From assembly GCF_900163625.1 (NCBI RefSeq), contig NZ_FUIE01000081.1, forward strand, positions 1 through 60,406: a DNA stretch of 60,406 bases. Direction: 5' to 3'. Of this stretch, positions 51,101-60,138 are shown piece by piece. The notes beneath the pieces are model-generated. The model did no database searches. It was given only the letters and a program-made list of their open reading frames with translations, and was not told where the DNA came from. Numbering within the stretch: position 1 is the first letter of the stretch; the number at the start of each line of letters is the position of its first letter. A program made the position numbers and the translations under genes. This stretch comes from Brevundimonas diminuta 3F5N (lineage in GTDB: Bacteria > Pseudomonadota > Alphaproteobacteria > Caulobacterales > Caulobacteraceae).

Positions 51101-51426
51101 ATGAGCGCGACGGCCACATCTTCTCGGGCGTGGCCGCCGTGAACATCGGCTACGGCTTCGGCAAGGAAGGCTGGATTCGCCCCGAGGTCCGTCTGGGCTG
51201 GCGTCAGAACTTCTCGGTCGACGCCGGGACCACCATCGCCCGCCTGGCTTCGGGCGGCGACGCCTTCACCCTGGAGCCCGCCAGCATCGAAGGCGGCGGT
51301 CCGATCCTCGGCTTCCGCCTGAACGTCGGCAATGATCTGGGGCTGCTGTCGATCACCGGCGACGCCGAACTGCTGGAAGACTACGTCCGCTACACCCTGC
51401 TGCTGCGGGCCAGCTTCAAGTTCTGA
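48148..51426 (+). CDS. Autotransporter with Asp-rich calcium-loop-like insertions
   Basis: A 1092-residue type Va autotransporter. A signal peptide (about 1-23, ending VQAEQ) is followed by a long passenger (about 24-800) of Gly/Asn/Ser/Thr/Val repeats typical of a right-handed beta-helix. A C-terminal 12-strand barrel (about 815-1092) ends in Phe (LLLRASFKF). Three Asp-rich inserts interrupt the helix: residues 117-127, 304-340 (with DDDGDGVKNGDEDDDGDGKK) and 552-564 (PDADKDGVPDANE). They resemble thrombospondin type 3 calcium-binding loops. No protease motif is visible. It is probably a surface adhesin or biofilm factor. An antisense open frame of 1118 codons covers it and is rejected. Confidence 0.9.
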   Translation: MRILLASAVAIAPLLVASGVQAEQVISNGRTTPISTATANNGAPDDVRLANGGSITVTSGAAVTLDSSNDVKLDAGSKIDMLKAADGATGVLVNGGNTGDVTIGGAINITDSIEEYKDDDKDGDLDGPFADGTNRHGVRVAGSAPLVGNIRIESSGSIKVEGNNSSGLTVEAPLTGNLFSQGQISAIGNNTYGIRTTGDITGDVTILGGVTAVGENAVGVAVDGAVDGAIKIQGAVTSTGYRYTTAPPSKPTTGEPREGVTYLENLDADDLLQGGPAVRIAGDVAKGVLFDTAPSYGSGGIEGDDDGDGVKNGDEDDDGDGKKNREDDDRDGDGIPDAQETTAAIRSFGGAPALLVGSTDQAITLGAVGTGDDAYALVNRGSIEAAGVYKNIDASAVQIGGTGQSVSLTGGLRNQGTITATANTGDSTGILVGAGATVPSIVNSGTIQSVSAGSEANVATGVLITQGANVSSLSNSGTLSAGVNGSKSDAVALRDESGTLTSINNTGRILAVANAEKDVAQTGSAIAVDVSANSTGVTLVQDGVVIPDHKLPDADKDGVPDANEPAIRGDIRLGSGADVLDIRNGTVNGDISFGTGADRLSISGGAVVTGKLSNGDGQLDIDVSKGTLDARHTGQLQVSDLNVGADGNLIVTLDPANGASGGFKVSGSADLADGAGLGVRFNSLIQDPTSFTIIEAGDLNVGAIDQDLLQSNSPYAFVVNANVDEAGGKLTVDARRRTAEEAGMIKAEAAAYDVLYAGLADNELIRAAMLNQTDRDGFFNIYQQLLPDHSGGPLLSLASGVDAVTRALTGRNAAAAPGETSAWVQEINFYADKDKTDTYGFRSEGFGLAGGVERGTNMGAFGLTAAFTSSDLEDPEAAAEEVLSANLLELGLYWRAQGQYWTTWARAAGGYASFSATRKLVADGINLKNESDWHGFTLAAAGGASYERHFGRLSIRPEAYVEYFSLSEDARTERGGGDGFDLDIDERDGHIFSGVAAVNIGYGFGKEGWIRPEVRLGWRQNFSVDAGTTIARLASGGDAFTLEPASIEGGGPILGFRLNVGNDLGLLSITGDAELLEDYVRYTLLLRASFKF

Positions 51427-51449
51427 CTTTTCTTCGGAACGCGAATGAA

Positions 51450-51482
51450 AAAGGGCCGCCGGATTCGTTCCGGCAGCCCTTT
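51450..51482 (+). terminator. Rho-independent terminator of the autotransporter gene
   Basis: AAAGGGC-c-GCCGGA pairs with TCCGGC-a-GCCCTTT around TTCGT: a 13-bp stem with one mismatch, 24 bases after the stop. The stem's own T-rich end (CCCTTTCCC) replaces a pure U-run. Confidence 0.8.
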
Positions 51483-51489
51483 CCCTATC

Positions 51490-51517
51490 TTGCCGCAACC
51501 TTGCGCCTTTCTATGAT
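51490..51517 (+). promoter_or_regulatory. Candidate promoter for the S9 peptidase
   Basis: TTGCCG (51490-51495) and TATGAT (51512-51517) with a 16-base spacer precede the peptidase ATG at 51544. The -10 is close to consensus. GAGGGGG lies six bases before the ATG. The gap between terminator and gene is fully explained by these two elements. Confidence 0.55.
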
Positions 51518-51543
51518 CCCACTCGAACCAGAGGGGGTTTCAT

Positions 51544-53640
51544 ATGAACAAGTTCGCCTGGGCGGCCTGCGCCCTGATCCTGAGCGCCCACGCGCCTGCG
51601 ATGGCGCAAACCGCCGTCCAGACAGCGGCCGCGCCTAGTCTGCCGACCGCTGATCGCGGCCTGTTCACCGCGCAAGACCTGTTCGGCATGGAGGTCGCCT
51701 CCGACGCCCAGATCAGCCCGGACGGCGGCCAGATCGCCTATGTCCGCCAGACAGCCGACATCATGACCGACCGGATGCGGCCGACCATCTGGCTGATCGA
51801 TGTGAAGACCGGCCGCCATTCGCCCCTGATCGCCTCGGCCGGTTCGCACCGCCAGCCGCGCTGGTCGCCGGACGGCTCGCGCCTGTCCTACATCTCCAAC
51901 GCCGAGGGCGGCGCGCCTCAACTGTTCGTGCGCTGGATGGCGTCGGGCGAATCCGTCCGCGTCACCAACCTGCCCAACACCCCGTCCAGCGTCAGCTGGT
52001 CGCCCAACGGCCAGCAGTTGGCCTATTCCGTCCTGGTCCCCAGCGACAAACCCAAGATCGGCTCGCCCCTGGCCAAGCCGGAAGGCGCCCAATGGGCCCC
52101 GCCGCTGGAGATCATCGACAACGTCTCCTACCGCTCTGACGGCCAGGGCTATCTGAAGCCCGGCTTCCGCCACGTCTTCGTCGTCGGATCTCAGGGCGGC
52201 GGCGCCCGCCAGCTGACGCACGGCGACTTCCATCACGGCGGCGGCCTGTCCTGGTCGGCAGATTCCCGCACCCTCTACCTCAGCGCCAACCGTCGCCCCG
52301 ACTGGCAGCGCGAAGCCGCCGACAGCGAAGTCTTCGCCCTGGATGTCCAGACGGGCGGCCTGACCGCGCTGACCAGCCGCGCCGGGCCCGACAATGCGCC
52401 CGTCGCATCGCCCGACGGCCGCCGCATCGCCTACCTCGGCTATGACGATAAGCGGATGGGCTATCACAACACCCGCCTCTATGTGATGGACGCCGACGGC
52501 TCGAACAGCCGCGTCCTGACCGAGAGTCTCGACCGTTCGGTTCAGTCTCCGGTGTGGAGCCGCGACGGCCGCTCAGTCTATGTCGCCTATGACGACCAGG
52601 GCCGCACCAAGGTCGCCCGCGTGTCGATGGACGGCGCCGTCACCACCCTGATCGAGGATCTGACCGGCGACGACTTCGGCCGCCCCTATACCGGCGGCGG
52701 CTTCACCGTGGCCGACGACGGCGCCATCGCCTATACGCGCGGCGATTCCAGCCGCCCGGCCGACGTCCATGTCCTGAAGGGCGGCCGCAGCACCCAGCTG
52801 ACCCGCCTGAACGCCGATTTCCTCAGCGCCCGCCGCCTGGGCGAGGTGCGCCGCATCCAGGTCGCCTCCTCCCACGATCAACGCGCGGTCGAAAGCTGGC
52901 TGACCCTCCCGGCCGACTATGTCGAGGGGCAGCGCTATCCGCTGGTGCTGGAGATCCACGGCGGTCCCTTCGCCGCCTACGGCCCGCACTTCGCCACCGA
53001 CAACCAGTTGTTCGCCGCTGCGGGCTACGCCGTGCTGTCGGTCAACCCGCGCGGCTCGACGTCCTATGGGGATGAGTTCGCCAACCTGATCCACCACAAC
53101 TATCCGTCGAACGACTATGACGACCTGATCAGCAGCGTCGACGCCATCATCGCTCAGGGAATCGCCGACCCGAACAAGCTGTTCGTCACCGGCGGTTCGG
53201 GCGGCGGCGTGCTGACCAGTTGGATCGTCGGCAAGACCGACCGCTTCAAGGCGGCCGTCGTCCAGAAGCCGGTCATCGACTGGGCCAGCTTCGTACTGAC
53301 GGCTGACAACCCGGCCTTCTTCGCCCGCTACTGGTTCGGCGAATATCCGTGGGAGAACCCGGAGGCCTACTGGCGCCGGTCGCCGCTGTCGCTGGTCGGC
53401 AATGTGAAGACGCCCACCATGGTCGTCGTCGGCGACGAGGACTACCGCACCCCCGTCAGCGAGTCGGAGCAGTACTACACCGCCCTGCAACTACGCGGCG
53501 TGCCCACGGCCCTGGTGAAGATCCCCGGCGTCGGCCACAGCCTGGCCGTCCGCCCGTCCCAGAACGCCGCCCGCATGAACGCCATGATCGAGTGGTTCGC
53601 GCGCTACAAGGACGGCGCCCCGGCCACGCCGACGCAATAA
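51544..53640 (+). CDS. S9 family peptidase (prolyl oligopeptidase / acylaminoacyl-peptidase type)
   Basis: A 698-residue exported serine peptidase. The signal peptide covers about 1-22 (ending PAMAQ), a beta-propeller domain with repeated SPDG-type strands about 40-430, and the alpha/beta-hydrolase domain about 440-690. The catalytic triad is Ser552 (GGSGGG), Asp633 (GDEDYRTP) and His665 (GVGHSL). LEIHGGPFAAYGP gives the oxyanion region. It is probably a periplasmic oligopeptide hydrolase. It is a single-gene unit between a terminator and the lexA control region. Confidence 0.94.
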   Translation: MNKFAWAACALILSAHAPAMAQTAVQTAAAPSLPTADRGLFTAQDLFGMEVASDAQISPDGGQIAYVRQTADIMTDRMRPTIWLIDVKTGRHSPLIASAGSHRQPRWSPDGSRLSYISNAEGGAPQLFVRWMASGESVRVTNLPNTPSSVSWSPNGQQLAYSVLVPSDKPKIGSPLAKPEGAQWAPPLEIIDNVSYRSDGQGYLKPGFRHVFVVGSQGGGARQLTHGDFHHGGGLSWSADSRTLYLSANRRPDWQREAADSEVFALDVQTGGLTALTSRAGPDNAPVASPDGRRIAYLGYDDKRMGYHNTRLYVMDADGSNSRVLTESLDRSVQSPVWSRDGRSVYVAYDDQGRTKVARVSMDGAVTTLIEDLTGDDFGRPYTGGGFTVADDGAIAYTRGDSSRPADVHVLKGGRSTQLTRLNADFLSARRLGEVRRIQVASSHDQRAVESWLTLPADYVEGQRYPLVLEIHGGPFAAYGPHFATDNQLFAAAGYAVLSVNPRGSTSYGDEFANLIHHNYPSNDYDDLISSVDAIIAQGIADPNKLFVTGGSGGGVLTSWIVGKTDRFKAAVVQKPVIDWASFVLTADNPAFFARYWFGEYPWENPEAYWRRSPLSLVGNVKTPTMVVVGDEDYRTPVSESEQYYTALQLRGVPTALVKIPGVGHSLAVRPSQNAARMNAMIEWFARYKDGAPATPTQ

Positions 53641-53709
53641 GACCCTGCCCCCGCGCCCGTCATGGCGGCGGCCGCGGGGTTCAGCGTGGCGTTAGTTGAC
53701 TTTTAACCA

Positions 53710-53724
53710 GAACACTTACAGAAC
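53710..53724. promoter_or_regulatory. LexA (SOS) box 1 upstream of lexA
   Basis: GAAC-ACTTACA-GAAC is an exact match to the alphaproteobacterial SOS box GTTC-N7-GTTC read on the minus strand. It lies 39 bases before the lexA ATG and overlaps the likely promoter (TTGACT at 53696-53701). Confidence 0.9.
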
Positions 53725-53734
53725 ACCATCAACG

Positions 53735-53749
53735 GTTCACGCCTTGTTC
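53735..53749. promoter_or_regulatory. LexA (SOS) box 2 upstream of lexA
   Basis: GTTC-ACGCCTT-GTTC is a second exact SOS box, opposite in orientation to box 1 and 14 bases before the lexA ATG, so within the leader. Two boxes in this arrangement suggest tight, perhaps cooperative autorepression. Confidence 0.9.
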
Positions 53750-53762
53750 TGGATTCTGCGCC

Positions 53763-54467
53763 ATGCTCACGAAGAAACAGCACGAACTCCTGATGTTCAT
53801 TCATGAGCGCATCCGGGAGACGGGCGTTTCGCCCTCCTTCGACGAGATGAAGGAGGCGCTGGATCTGGCGTCCAAGTCGGGCATCCACCGCCTGATCACG
53901 GCGCTGGAGGAACGCGGCTTCATCCGCCGTCTGGCCCACCGCGCCCGCGCGCTGGAGGTGGTGAAGCTGCCGGAACAGGCGACGACCGCTGCTCCGGCCA
54001 AGGGCCGCGCGCCGTTCAAGCCTGACGTGATCCAGGGCGGCGGACTCAATCCGCGCCCGGCCGCCGCCGAGGCCGCCAACGACGTGCGCGACCTGCCCCT
54101 GCTGGGCAAGATCGCCGCCGGCACCCCCATCGCCGCCATCCAGCACGAGCGCGAGCGCCTGCCCGTGCCGGAATCCATGCTGGGCGCGGGCGAGCACTAT
54201 CTGCTCGAGATCGAGGGCGACTCCATGATCGAAGCGGGCATCCTCGACGGCGACACCGTCATCATCAAGCGAGTCGAGAACGCCTCTTCCGGCGAGATCG
54301 TCGTCGCCCTGGTCGAGGGCGAGGAAGCCACGCTGAAACGCCTGCGCAAGAAGGGCCAGTCCATCGCCCTCGAGCCCGCCAACAGCGCCTATGAGACCCG
54401 CATCTTCGGCCCCGATCAGGTCGAGGTTCAAGGCAAGCTGGTCGGCCTGCTGCGCCGGTATCATTGA
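53763..54467 (+). CDS. lexA: LexA repressor
   Basis: A 234-residue SOS master repressor. The winged-helix DNA-binding domain (about 1-70) has [23 protein letters not shown], the autocleavage bond is Ala119-Gly120 (KIAAGTPIA), and the S24 catalytic pair is Ser154 ([10 protein letters not shown]) and Lys192 (ATLKRL). A linker of about 45 residues between the domains is Pro/Ala-rich. Two SOS boxes in its own upstream region show autorepression. The SidA-like gene in this window is a probable target. Confidence 0.98.
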   Translation: MLTKKQHELLMFIHERIRETGVSPSFDEMKEALDLASKSGIHRLITALEERGFIRRLAHRARALEVVKLPEQATTAAPAKGRAPFKPDVIQGGGLNPRPAAAEAANDVRDLPLLGKIAAGTPIAAIQHERERLPVPESMLGAGEHYLLEIEGDSMIEAGILDGDTVIIKRVENASSGEIVVALVEGEEATLKRLRKKGQSIALEPANSAYETRIFGPDQVEVQGKLVGLLRRYH

Positions 54468-54487
54468 GGCGCGCCGCCCTGTGATTT

Positions 54488-54517
54488 CCGCTCATCCCGG
54501 CGGAGGCCGGGACCCAG
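54488..54517. repeat. REP-like palindromic repeat, copy B (inverted)
   Basis: These 30 bases are the exact reverse complement of 2-31, containing a CCCGGC-GGAG-GCCGGG hairpin. It lies 20 bases after lexA and so may act in its transcript end. Together with the degenerate copy at 54588-54613 it forms a head-to-head pair. Confidence 0.75.
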
Positions 54518-54587
54518 CTCTTTGGCTTCAAGCAGGGCCGTTTGAAGTTGCCTTCCCTCTAACCTGAACGCCAGCGCGGTTCTTATT

Positions 54588-54613
54588 GGATCCGGCCTCC
54601 GTCGGGAGAGCGG
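54588..54613. repeat. REP-like palindromic repeat, degenerate copy C
   Basis: GGATCCGGCCTCCGTCGGGA followed by GAGCGG matches copy A in the same orientation with a few substitutions and one deletion. It ends directly at the comEC stop, in the convergent lexA-comEC gap. The 147-base gap holds no gene. Confidence 0.5.
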
Positions 54614-54614
54614 G

Positions 54615-56723
54615 TTAGGATGGAGCCCCGCTCCACGGTCGCCGTCCCCGCACCTTCGCCGCCCACAAAGCGCGCCAGCCGCCGGCCTCATCCCGCCACA
54701 GCTCTACCGAGCCGCCGCGCGCATGGTCGGCGCCGTCCAGCACCAGCCGCCCCTCGCATGACGGCGGCAGGACCGCGACCACGGCCCTTACGCTGACCAC
54801 CTCCGCACTGCGGCACATCTGGTCCATCTGCGCCTCGCCCGGCGTCGCCTTGCCCCACCACAGGGCCAGCGCGTTTTCCCCGCCGTCGGGCGCGCAGAAG
54901 GACCGCTTGCAGGTCCAGCCTTCGCCCGGACGCCCGACCGCCTCCAGCCCACGCCGCCGGGACCACAGGTCGCTGGCGAACTGGCGCACCACAGGCCGTA
55001 TCACGACCGCCTGTTCTCCCTGCCGATACGCCCCATTGGCCCCGCCGTCGCCGATCCAGACATCCGGCGGCGCCGGGCGCGGCCAGATCAGCACCGCCGC
55101 CGCAAAGGGCAGCCCCAGCCAGCGCCACCGCCCGCGCCACAGACACATGAACAGTATGCCCAGGAAGGCCACCGGCAAGGCCGCCGCCGGGGCGCTGGGG
55201 ATCGCCTGAACCGCGCCAGGCAAACCAGCCGCCCAGTGCCCGATCGCCAGCATGACATCCACCGACTTCCCCGCCAGCCACAGGAAGGGCGCGCCCAGAC
55301 CCAACGGCTCCAGCGCCGCGCCCAGCGCCAGGGCGGGCATCATGACGAAGTCCGCCAGCGGCGCCGTCGCCAGATTGGCGATCAGCCCATAGACGGCCGT
55401 GCGGTTGAAGTGCTGCATGGCGAACGGCCCCGTCGCCATGCCCGCCACCAGGCTGGCGGCGCAGGCGGCCAGCAGCCAACTGCAGAACCTCTGCACCGCG
55501 ACGATGGGCCAGGGCGCGGCGAACTCGCGGATACGGCGCGGCCAGACCTCGACCAGGGCGACCAGGGCCGCCGTCGCCGCGAAAGACATCTGGAACCCCG
55601 GCGTCACCACGGCCTCGGGCCGCAGGAGCAGGACGACGAAGGCTGCCGCCGCCAGCGCCCGCATCGTCACCGCCTGCCGGTCCGCCAGTACGGCCAGAAA
55701 GGCGATGGCGGCCGTCACCGCCGCCCGCTCGGCCGGCGGCGGCGAACCCGAAATGACCAGATAGGTTCCGACCGCGATCAGACCCGCGATCGCCGCGACC
55801 TTCTTGCCCGACACGCGCAGCGCCAGCCACGGCCAGGCCGCGACCAGCAAACGCACCGCGAAGAAGACGAAGCCCCCGACGACCGCCATATGCAGACCCG
55901 AGATCGACAGAATGTGCGCCAGGCCAGAATCTCGCATGGCGTCCAGATCCGGGCTCTGGATCCACGTTTCATGCCCCGTGGTCATGGCCGCCGCCACCCC
56001 GCCGGTCCGCTCGCCCAGACGCGCCACAATCCGCTCGGCCAGGGCGTAGCGCACGGCGTTGACCCGCATCGCCATCCGCACGCGCCAGGGCGGCGGCGCC
56101 AGATCGGCGAGCCGCGTCGGTCCCAGGGCGAACAGCGTCCCGCCCATGCCCTGGAAATAGGCGTTGCGGCCGAAGTCATAGGCGCCGGGGCTGGCGGGCG
56201 GCGGCGGCGGGTTCAGGATGCCGAAAACGCGGATCGCCGCGCCAGGCGGCGGCGGCGCGCCCTTCACTGTGACGCGCAACCGTTCGGGCGTCGCCTCGGA
56301 CGCCAGGCCCCGCACCCGCACCGGCGCCACGACCACCCGAGCGCCGTTCTGGCCCGGCGAATCCACGTCCATGACCCAACCTTCAAGCTGCGTGGGTTTC
56401 ATGTCCGCGGGTGCGATAGGCGCCGCGACGGCCACAGCCCTCAGTTTGGCGACCGCCAAACCGCCGCCGAAACAGGCCAACATCAGCAGAGCCAACGTCC
56501 CCCAACGCGGCAGGCCCCACATGCGCCCGACGATCCAGGCGCCCAGCAGCACGACAGCCGCCGCCGCCAGCGGCCACGCCGCCGGTTCATCCTTCAGCGT
56601 GAAATAGGCGGCGCACCCTGCGCCGAAGCAGACGGACGACCACAAGGGCCAGCGATCCGCCTGCGCACGCACGTCATCGCCAAGACTGTCAAATAACCGG
56701 GCCACAAGGGTTCGCTTCCCCAC
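54615..56723 (-). CDS. comEC: ComEC/Rec2 family competence membrane protein
   Basis: A 702-residue membrane protein forming the inner-membrane DNA channel in natural transformation. An N-terminal DUF4131-like part (about 30-220) is followed by a competence core with many helices, including ISGLHMAVVGGFVFF and the SGSPPPAERAAVTAAIAF region. The C-terminal part lacks the HxHxDH metallo-beta-lactamase motif, so the nuclease-like domain is degenerate or absent, as in many alphaproteobacteria. The frame opens at 56792 inside gltX on the other strand; GTG at 56723 avoids the overlap and is my choice. It is divergent from gltX. Confidence 0.88.
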   Translation of the reverse strand: MGKRTLVARLFDSLGDDVRAQADRWPLWSSVCFGAGCAAYFTLKDEPAAWPLAAAAVVLLGAWIVGRMWGLPRWGTLALLMLACFGGGLAVAKLRAVAVAAPIAPADMKPTQLEGWVMDVDSPGQNGARVVVAPVRVRGLASEATPERLRVTVKGAPPPPGAAIRVFGILNPPPPPASPGAYDFGRNAYFQGMGGTLFALGPTRLADLAPPPWRVRMAMRVNAVRYALAERIVARLGERTGGVAAAMTTGHETWIQSPDLDAMRDSGLAHILSISGLHMAVVGGFVFFAVRLLVAAWPWLALRVSGKKVAAIAGLIAVGTYLVISGSPPPAERAAVTAAIAFLAVLADRQAVTMRALAAAAFVVLLLRPEAVVTPGFQMSFAATAALVALVEVWPRRIREFAAPWPIVAVQRFCSWLLAACAASLVAGMATGPFAMQHFNRTAVYGLIANLATAPLADFVMMPALALGAALEPLGLGAPFLWLAGKSVDVMLAIGHWAAGLPGAVQAIPSAPAAALPVAFLGILFMCLWRGRWRWLGLPFAAAVLIWPRPAPPDVWIGDGGANGAYRQGEQAVVIRPVVRQFASDLWSRRRGLEAVGRPGEGWTCKRSFCAPDGGENALALWWGKATPGEAQMDQMCRSAEVVSVRAVVAVLPPSCEGRLVLDGADHARGGSVELWRDEAGGWRALWAAKVRGRRPWSGAPS

Positions 56724-56737
56724 GGGCGGGCGTATAA
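56711..56737 (+). promoter_or_regulatory. Weak candidate promoter for gltX
   Basis: TATAAG (56732-56737) is a fair -10 element. Sixteen bases upstream TTCGCT (56711-56716) is a poor -35. Transcription from here would start about 20 bases before the second ATG of gltX (56764), which would favour that start. Confidence 0.35.
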
Positions 56738-56748
56738 GACCCTGCCCT

Positions 56749-58179
56749 ATGGACCCTGCCTCTATGACCTCTCCTTCCTCGACCGTCGTCACCCGCTTTG
56801 CCCCCTCGCCTACAGGCTACCTGCATATCGGCGGGGCGAGAACCGCGTTATTTAATTGGCTGTACGCCAAGGGACGCGGCGGCAAATTCCTGATCCGCAT
56901 CGAGGACACCGACCGCGAGCGTTCGACCGACGAGGCTGTGAAGGCCATCTTCGACGGCCTGTCCTGGCTCGAACTGTTCGGCGACGAAGAGCCGGTCTTC
57001 CAGTTCGCCCGCGCCGACCGTCACCGCGATGTGGTCAATGAACTGCTGGCGACCGGCCACGCCTATCGCGACTTCCTGACCGCCGACGAGACCACGGCCC
57101 TGCGCGACCAGGCCAAGGCCGAGGGCCGCGACTTCGTCTCGCCCTGGCGCGACCGCGAGCCGTCCGTCGACGACCTGGCCAAGCCGCACACGGTGCGCTT
57201 CCGTCGTCCGCTGGATCAGGCCGTCGCGGTCGATGACGCGGTACAGGGAACCGTGCGCTGGGACTCGGCGTCGCTGGACGACCTGGTCATCCTGCGTTCG
57301 GACGGGGCGCCGACCTACAACCTGGCCGTGGTGGTGGACGACCACGACATGGGCGTGACCCACGTCATCCGTGGCGACGACCATCTGAACAACGCCGCGC
57401 GCCAGAGCCTGATCTACGACGCCCTGGGCTGGACGCGGCCGACCTTCGCCCACATCCCCCTGATCCACGGCCCGGACGGCGCCAAGCTGTCCAAGCGTCA
57501 CGGCGCGCAAGCGGTGCACGAATACGCCGACATGGGCTATCTGCCCGAGGCCATGCGCAACTATCTGGCCCGGCTGGGCTGGGCGCACGGCGACGACGAA
57601 CTGTTCAGCGACGAGCAGGCTCTCGCCTGGTTCGACCTGACCGGCGTCAACAAGGCCCCCGCCCGCCTGGACTTCGACAAGCTGGCCCACGTCAACGCCC
57701 ACTGGCTGCGTCTGGCGGACGACGACCGCCTCGCCAAACTGACCCTGGACGCCCATCTGACGCGCGGCCGCACGTTGCAGCCGGATGACGAGGAACGGCT
57801 TCTTCGCGCCATGCCCTTCGTCAAGGATCGCGCCAAGACCATCCCCGAACTGGCCGATCAAACGGCATTCGTGTTGCAGGTGCGTCCGCTCGCCTTAAAC
57901 GAGAAATCCGCCGGATTGCTGCAAGGCGAAGGCGGCCAGCGAATTTCACGACTGCGTGAACGACTGGGTCTTTTCCAGAGCTGGGACGTCTTTGCTCTGG
58001 AAGCCGAGCTTAAGGTCTTCGCCGAAGAAGAAGGCGTAGGCTTCGGAAAAATCGGACCTTCCATGCGTGCCGCCTTGACGGGCGGCTCGACGTCGCCAGA
58101 TATCGCACGCACTCTCTGCGCTCTCGGGCGCGACGAAAGTCTCGGACGCTTGGATGATGCGCTGCAACAGACTAAGTGA
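56749..58179 (+). CDS. gltX: Glutamate--tRNA ligase
   Basis: A 476-residue class I synthetase charging tRNA-Glu (and possibly tRNA-Gln in organisms using GatCAB). The HIGH signature is HIGG at residues 26-29 (APSPTGYLHIGGART), and KLSKR is at 246-250. The start may be ATG 56749 or ATG 56764 (MTSPSS). By hand count, 44 of the last 112 codons (from 57841) end in A or T against 11 of the preceding 100, a sharp change within one gene. The C-terminal anticodon-binding domain may have been exchanged with another lineage. Confidence 0.96.
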   Translation: MDPASMTSPSSTVVTRFAPSPTGYLHIGGARTALFNWLYAKGRGGKFLIRIEDTDRERSTDEAVKAIFDGLSWLELFGDEEPVFQFARADRHRDVVNELLATGHAYRDFLTADETTALRDQAKAEGRDFVSPWRDREPSVDDLAKPHTVRFRRPLDQAVAVDDAVQGTVRWDSASLDDLVILRSDGAPTYNLAVVVDDHDMGVTHVIRGDDHLNNAARQSLIYDALGWTRPTFAHIPLIHGPDGAKLSKRHGAQAVHEYADMGYLPEAMRNYLARLGWAHGDDELFSDEQALAWFDLTGVNKAPARLDFDKLAHVNAHWLRLADDDRLAKLTLDAHLTRGRTLQPDDEERLLRAMPFVKDRAKTIPELADQTAFVLQVRPLALNEKSAGLLQGEGGQRISRLRERLGLFQSWDVFALEAELKVFAEEEGVGFGKIGPSMRAALTGGSTSPDIARTLCALGRDESLGRLDDALQQTK

Positions 58180-58246
58180 TCACCCATAACCAACTCAGGC
58201 CGTCCGCCTCCCCGCGCGCCGGTCGAAAGAAGAACAAGGGGCCTAG

Positions 58247-59548
<1,302 letters not shown>

Positions 59549-59572
59549 GCCGTCGCACGACGCGAAACACCG

Positions 59573-59604
59573 AAACGCCGGGGCGAAAGCTCCGGCGTTT
59601 TTTC
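59573..59604 (+). terminator. Rho-independent terminator of gltA
   Basis: AAACGCCGG pairs with CCGGCGTTT (9 bp) around GGCGAAAGCT, followed by TTTC. It lies 25 bases after the gltA stop and is the clearest intrinsic terminator in the window. Confidence 0.95.
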
Positions 59605-59684
59605 TTGGCCTTGCGAAAGGTCAAGGCTCGACCGGTCAGGACGGGCTAAGGGATGGTTCTCCCTGCTCTCCATGAGGATTCGCC

Positions 59685-60074
59685 ATGCAAGGCTATCTCG
59701 ACGACATCGAACGGGCGACGCTCGACAATGACGACTTCCGCCGGGTGCTCTACACCGGCCGCCACCTGCAACTGGTGCTGATGACGCTCCAGCCCGGCGA
59801 GGAGATCGGCGAAGAGGTCCACGAGGGCCACGACCAGTTCTTCCGCATCGAACAGGGGCAGGGCCAGATCATGATCGACGGCCTGTCGCGCCCGGCCGAA
59901 GCCGAGTCCGGCATCATCGTGCCCGCCGGCGCCCGCCACAACCTGATCAACACGGGGACAGAGCCGCTGAAGCTCTACACCCTGTACGGCCCGCCCGAGC
60001 ACCGCGACGGCGTGATCCACCCGACCAAGGCCGACGAAGCCGAAGAGCATTTCGACGGCAAGACGTCGGAATAG
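59685..60074 (+). CDS. Cupin domain protein
   Basis: A 129-residue small cupin. The two cupin motifs are visible: GEEIGEEVHEGHDQFFRIEQG, with the metal-type H-x3-H (parts), and PAGARHNLINTG with a later His. HLQLVLMTLQPG is the strand before motif 1. Members bind a metal and act as isomerases, oxygenases or sensors; no substrate can be assigned. GAGG precedes the ATG by eight bases. It is the last ordinary gene before the tRNA fragment. Confidence 0.88.
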   Translation: MQGYLDDIERATLDNDDFRRVLYTGRHLQLVLMTLQPGEEIGEEVHEGHDQFFRIEQGQGQIMIDGLSRPAEAESGIIVPAGARHNLINTGTEPLKLYTLYGPPEHRDGVIHPTKADEAEEHFDGKTSE

Positions 60075-60093
60075 GATTTCACATTGAAGGGAG

Positions 60094-60138
60094 TGGTAGG
60101 CGGCGACGGGTTCGAACCGCCGACCCTCTCGGTGTAAA
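60094..60138 (-). other. tRNA 3'-end fragment (possible attachment site)
   Basis: On the minus strand the sequence reads as the 3' half of a tRNA: anticodon loop TTTACAC (anticodon TAC if whole), T-arm GGCGG-TTCGAAC-CCGTC, acceptor half GCCGCCT, A, CCA. The bases further upstream on that strand do not form an anticodon 5' stem, D-arm or acceptor 5' half, so it is a fragment. Such fragments mark the att junction of elements integrated into tRNA genes. Identity as tRNA-Val is a guess. Confidence 0.65.

Noticed and set aside
48142..51498. 1118-codon open frame antisense to the autotransporter
   Set aside because: Low-complexity Gly/Ala/Val/Asp translation with no fold or motif; it arises from the high GC3 of the real gene, which has a signal peptide and a proper barrel.
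53703..54464. 253-codon minus-strand frame overlapping lexA
   Set aside because: LexA is unmistakable on the plus strand; the antisense product has no motif.
56724..56792. Extended N-terminus of ComEC overlapping the start of gltX
   Set aside because: It would overlap the gltX coding start on the other strand; GTG at 56723 gives a full-length protein without overlap.
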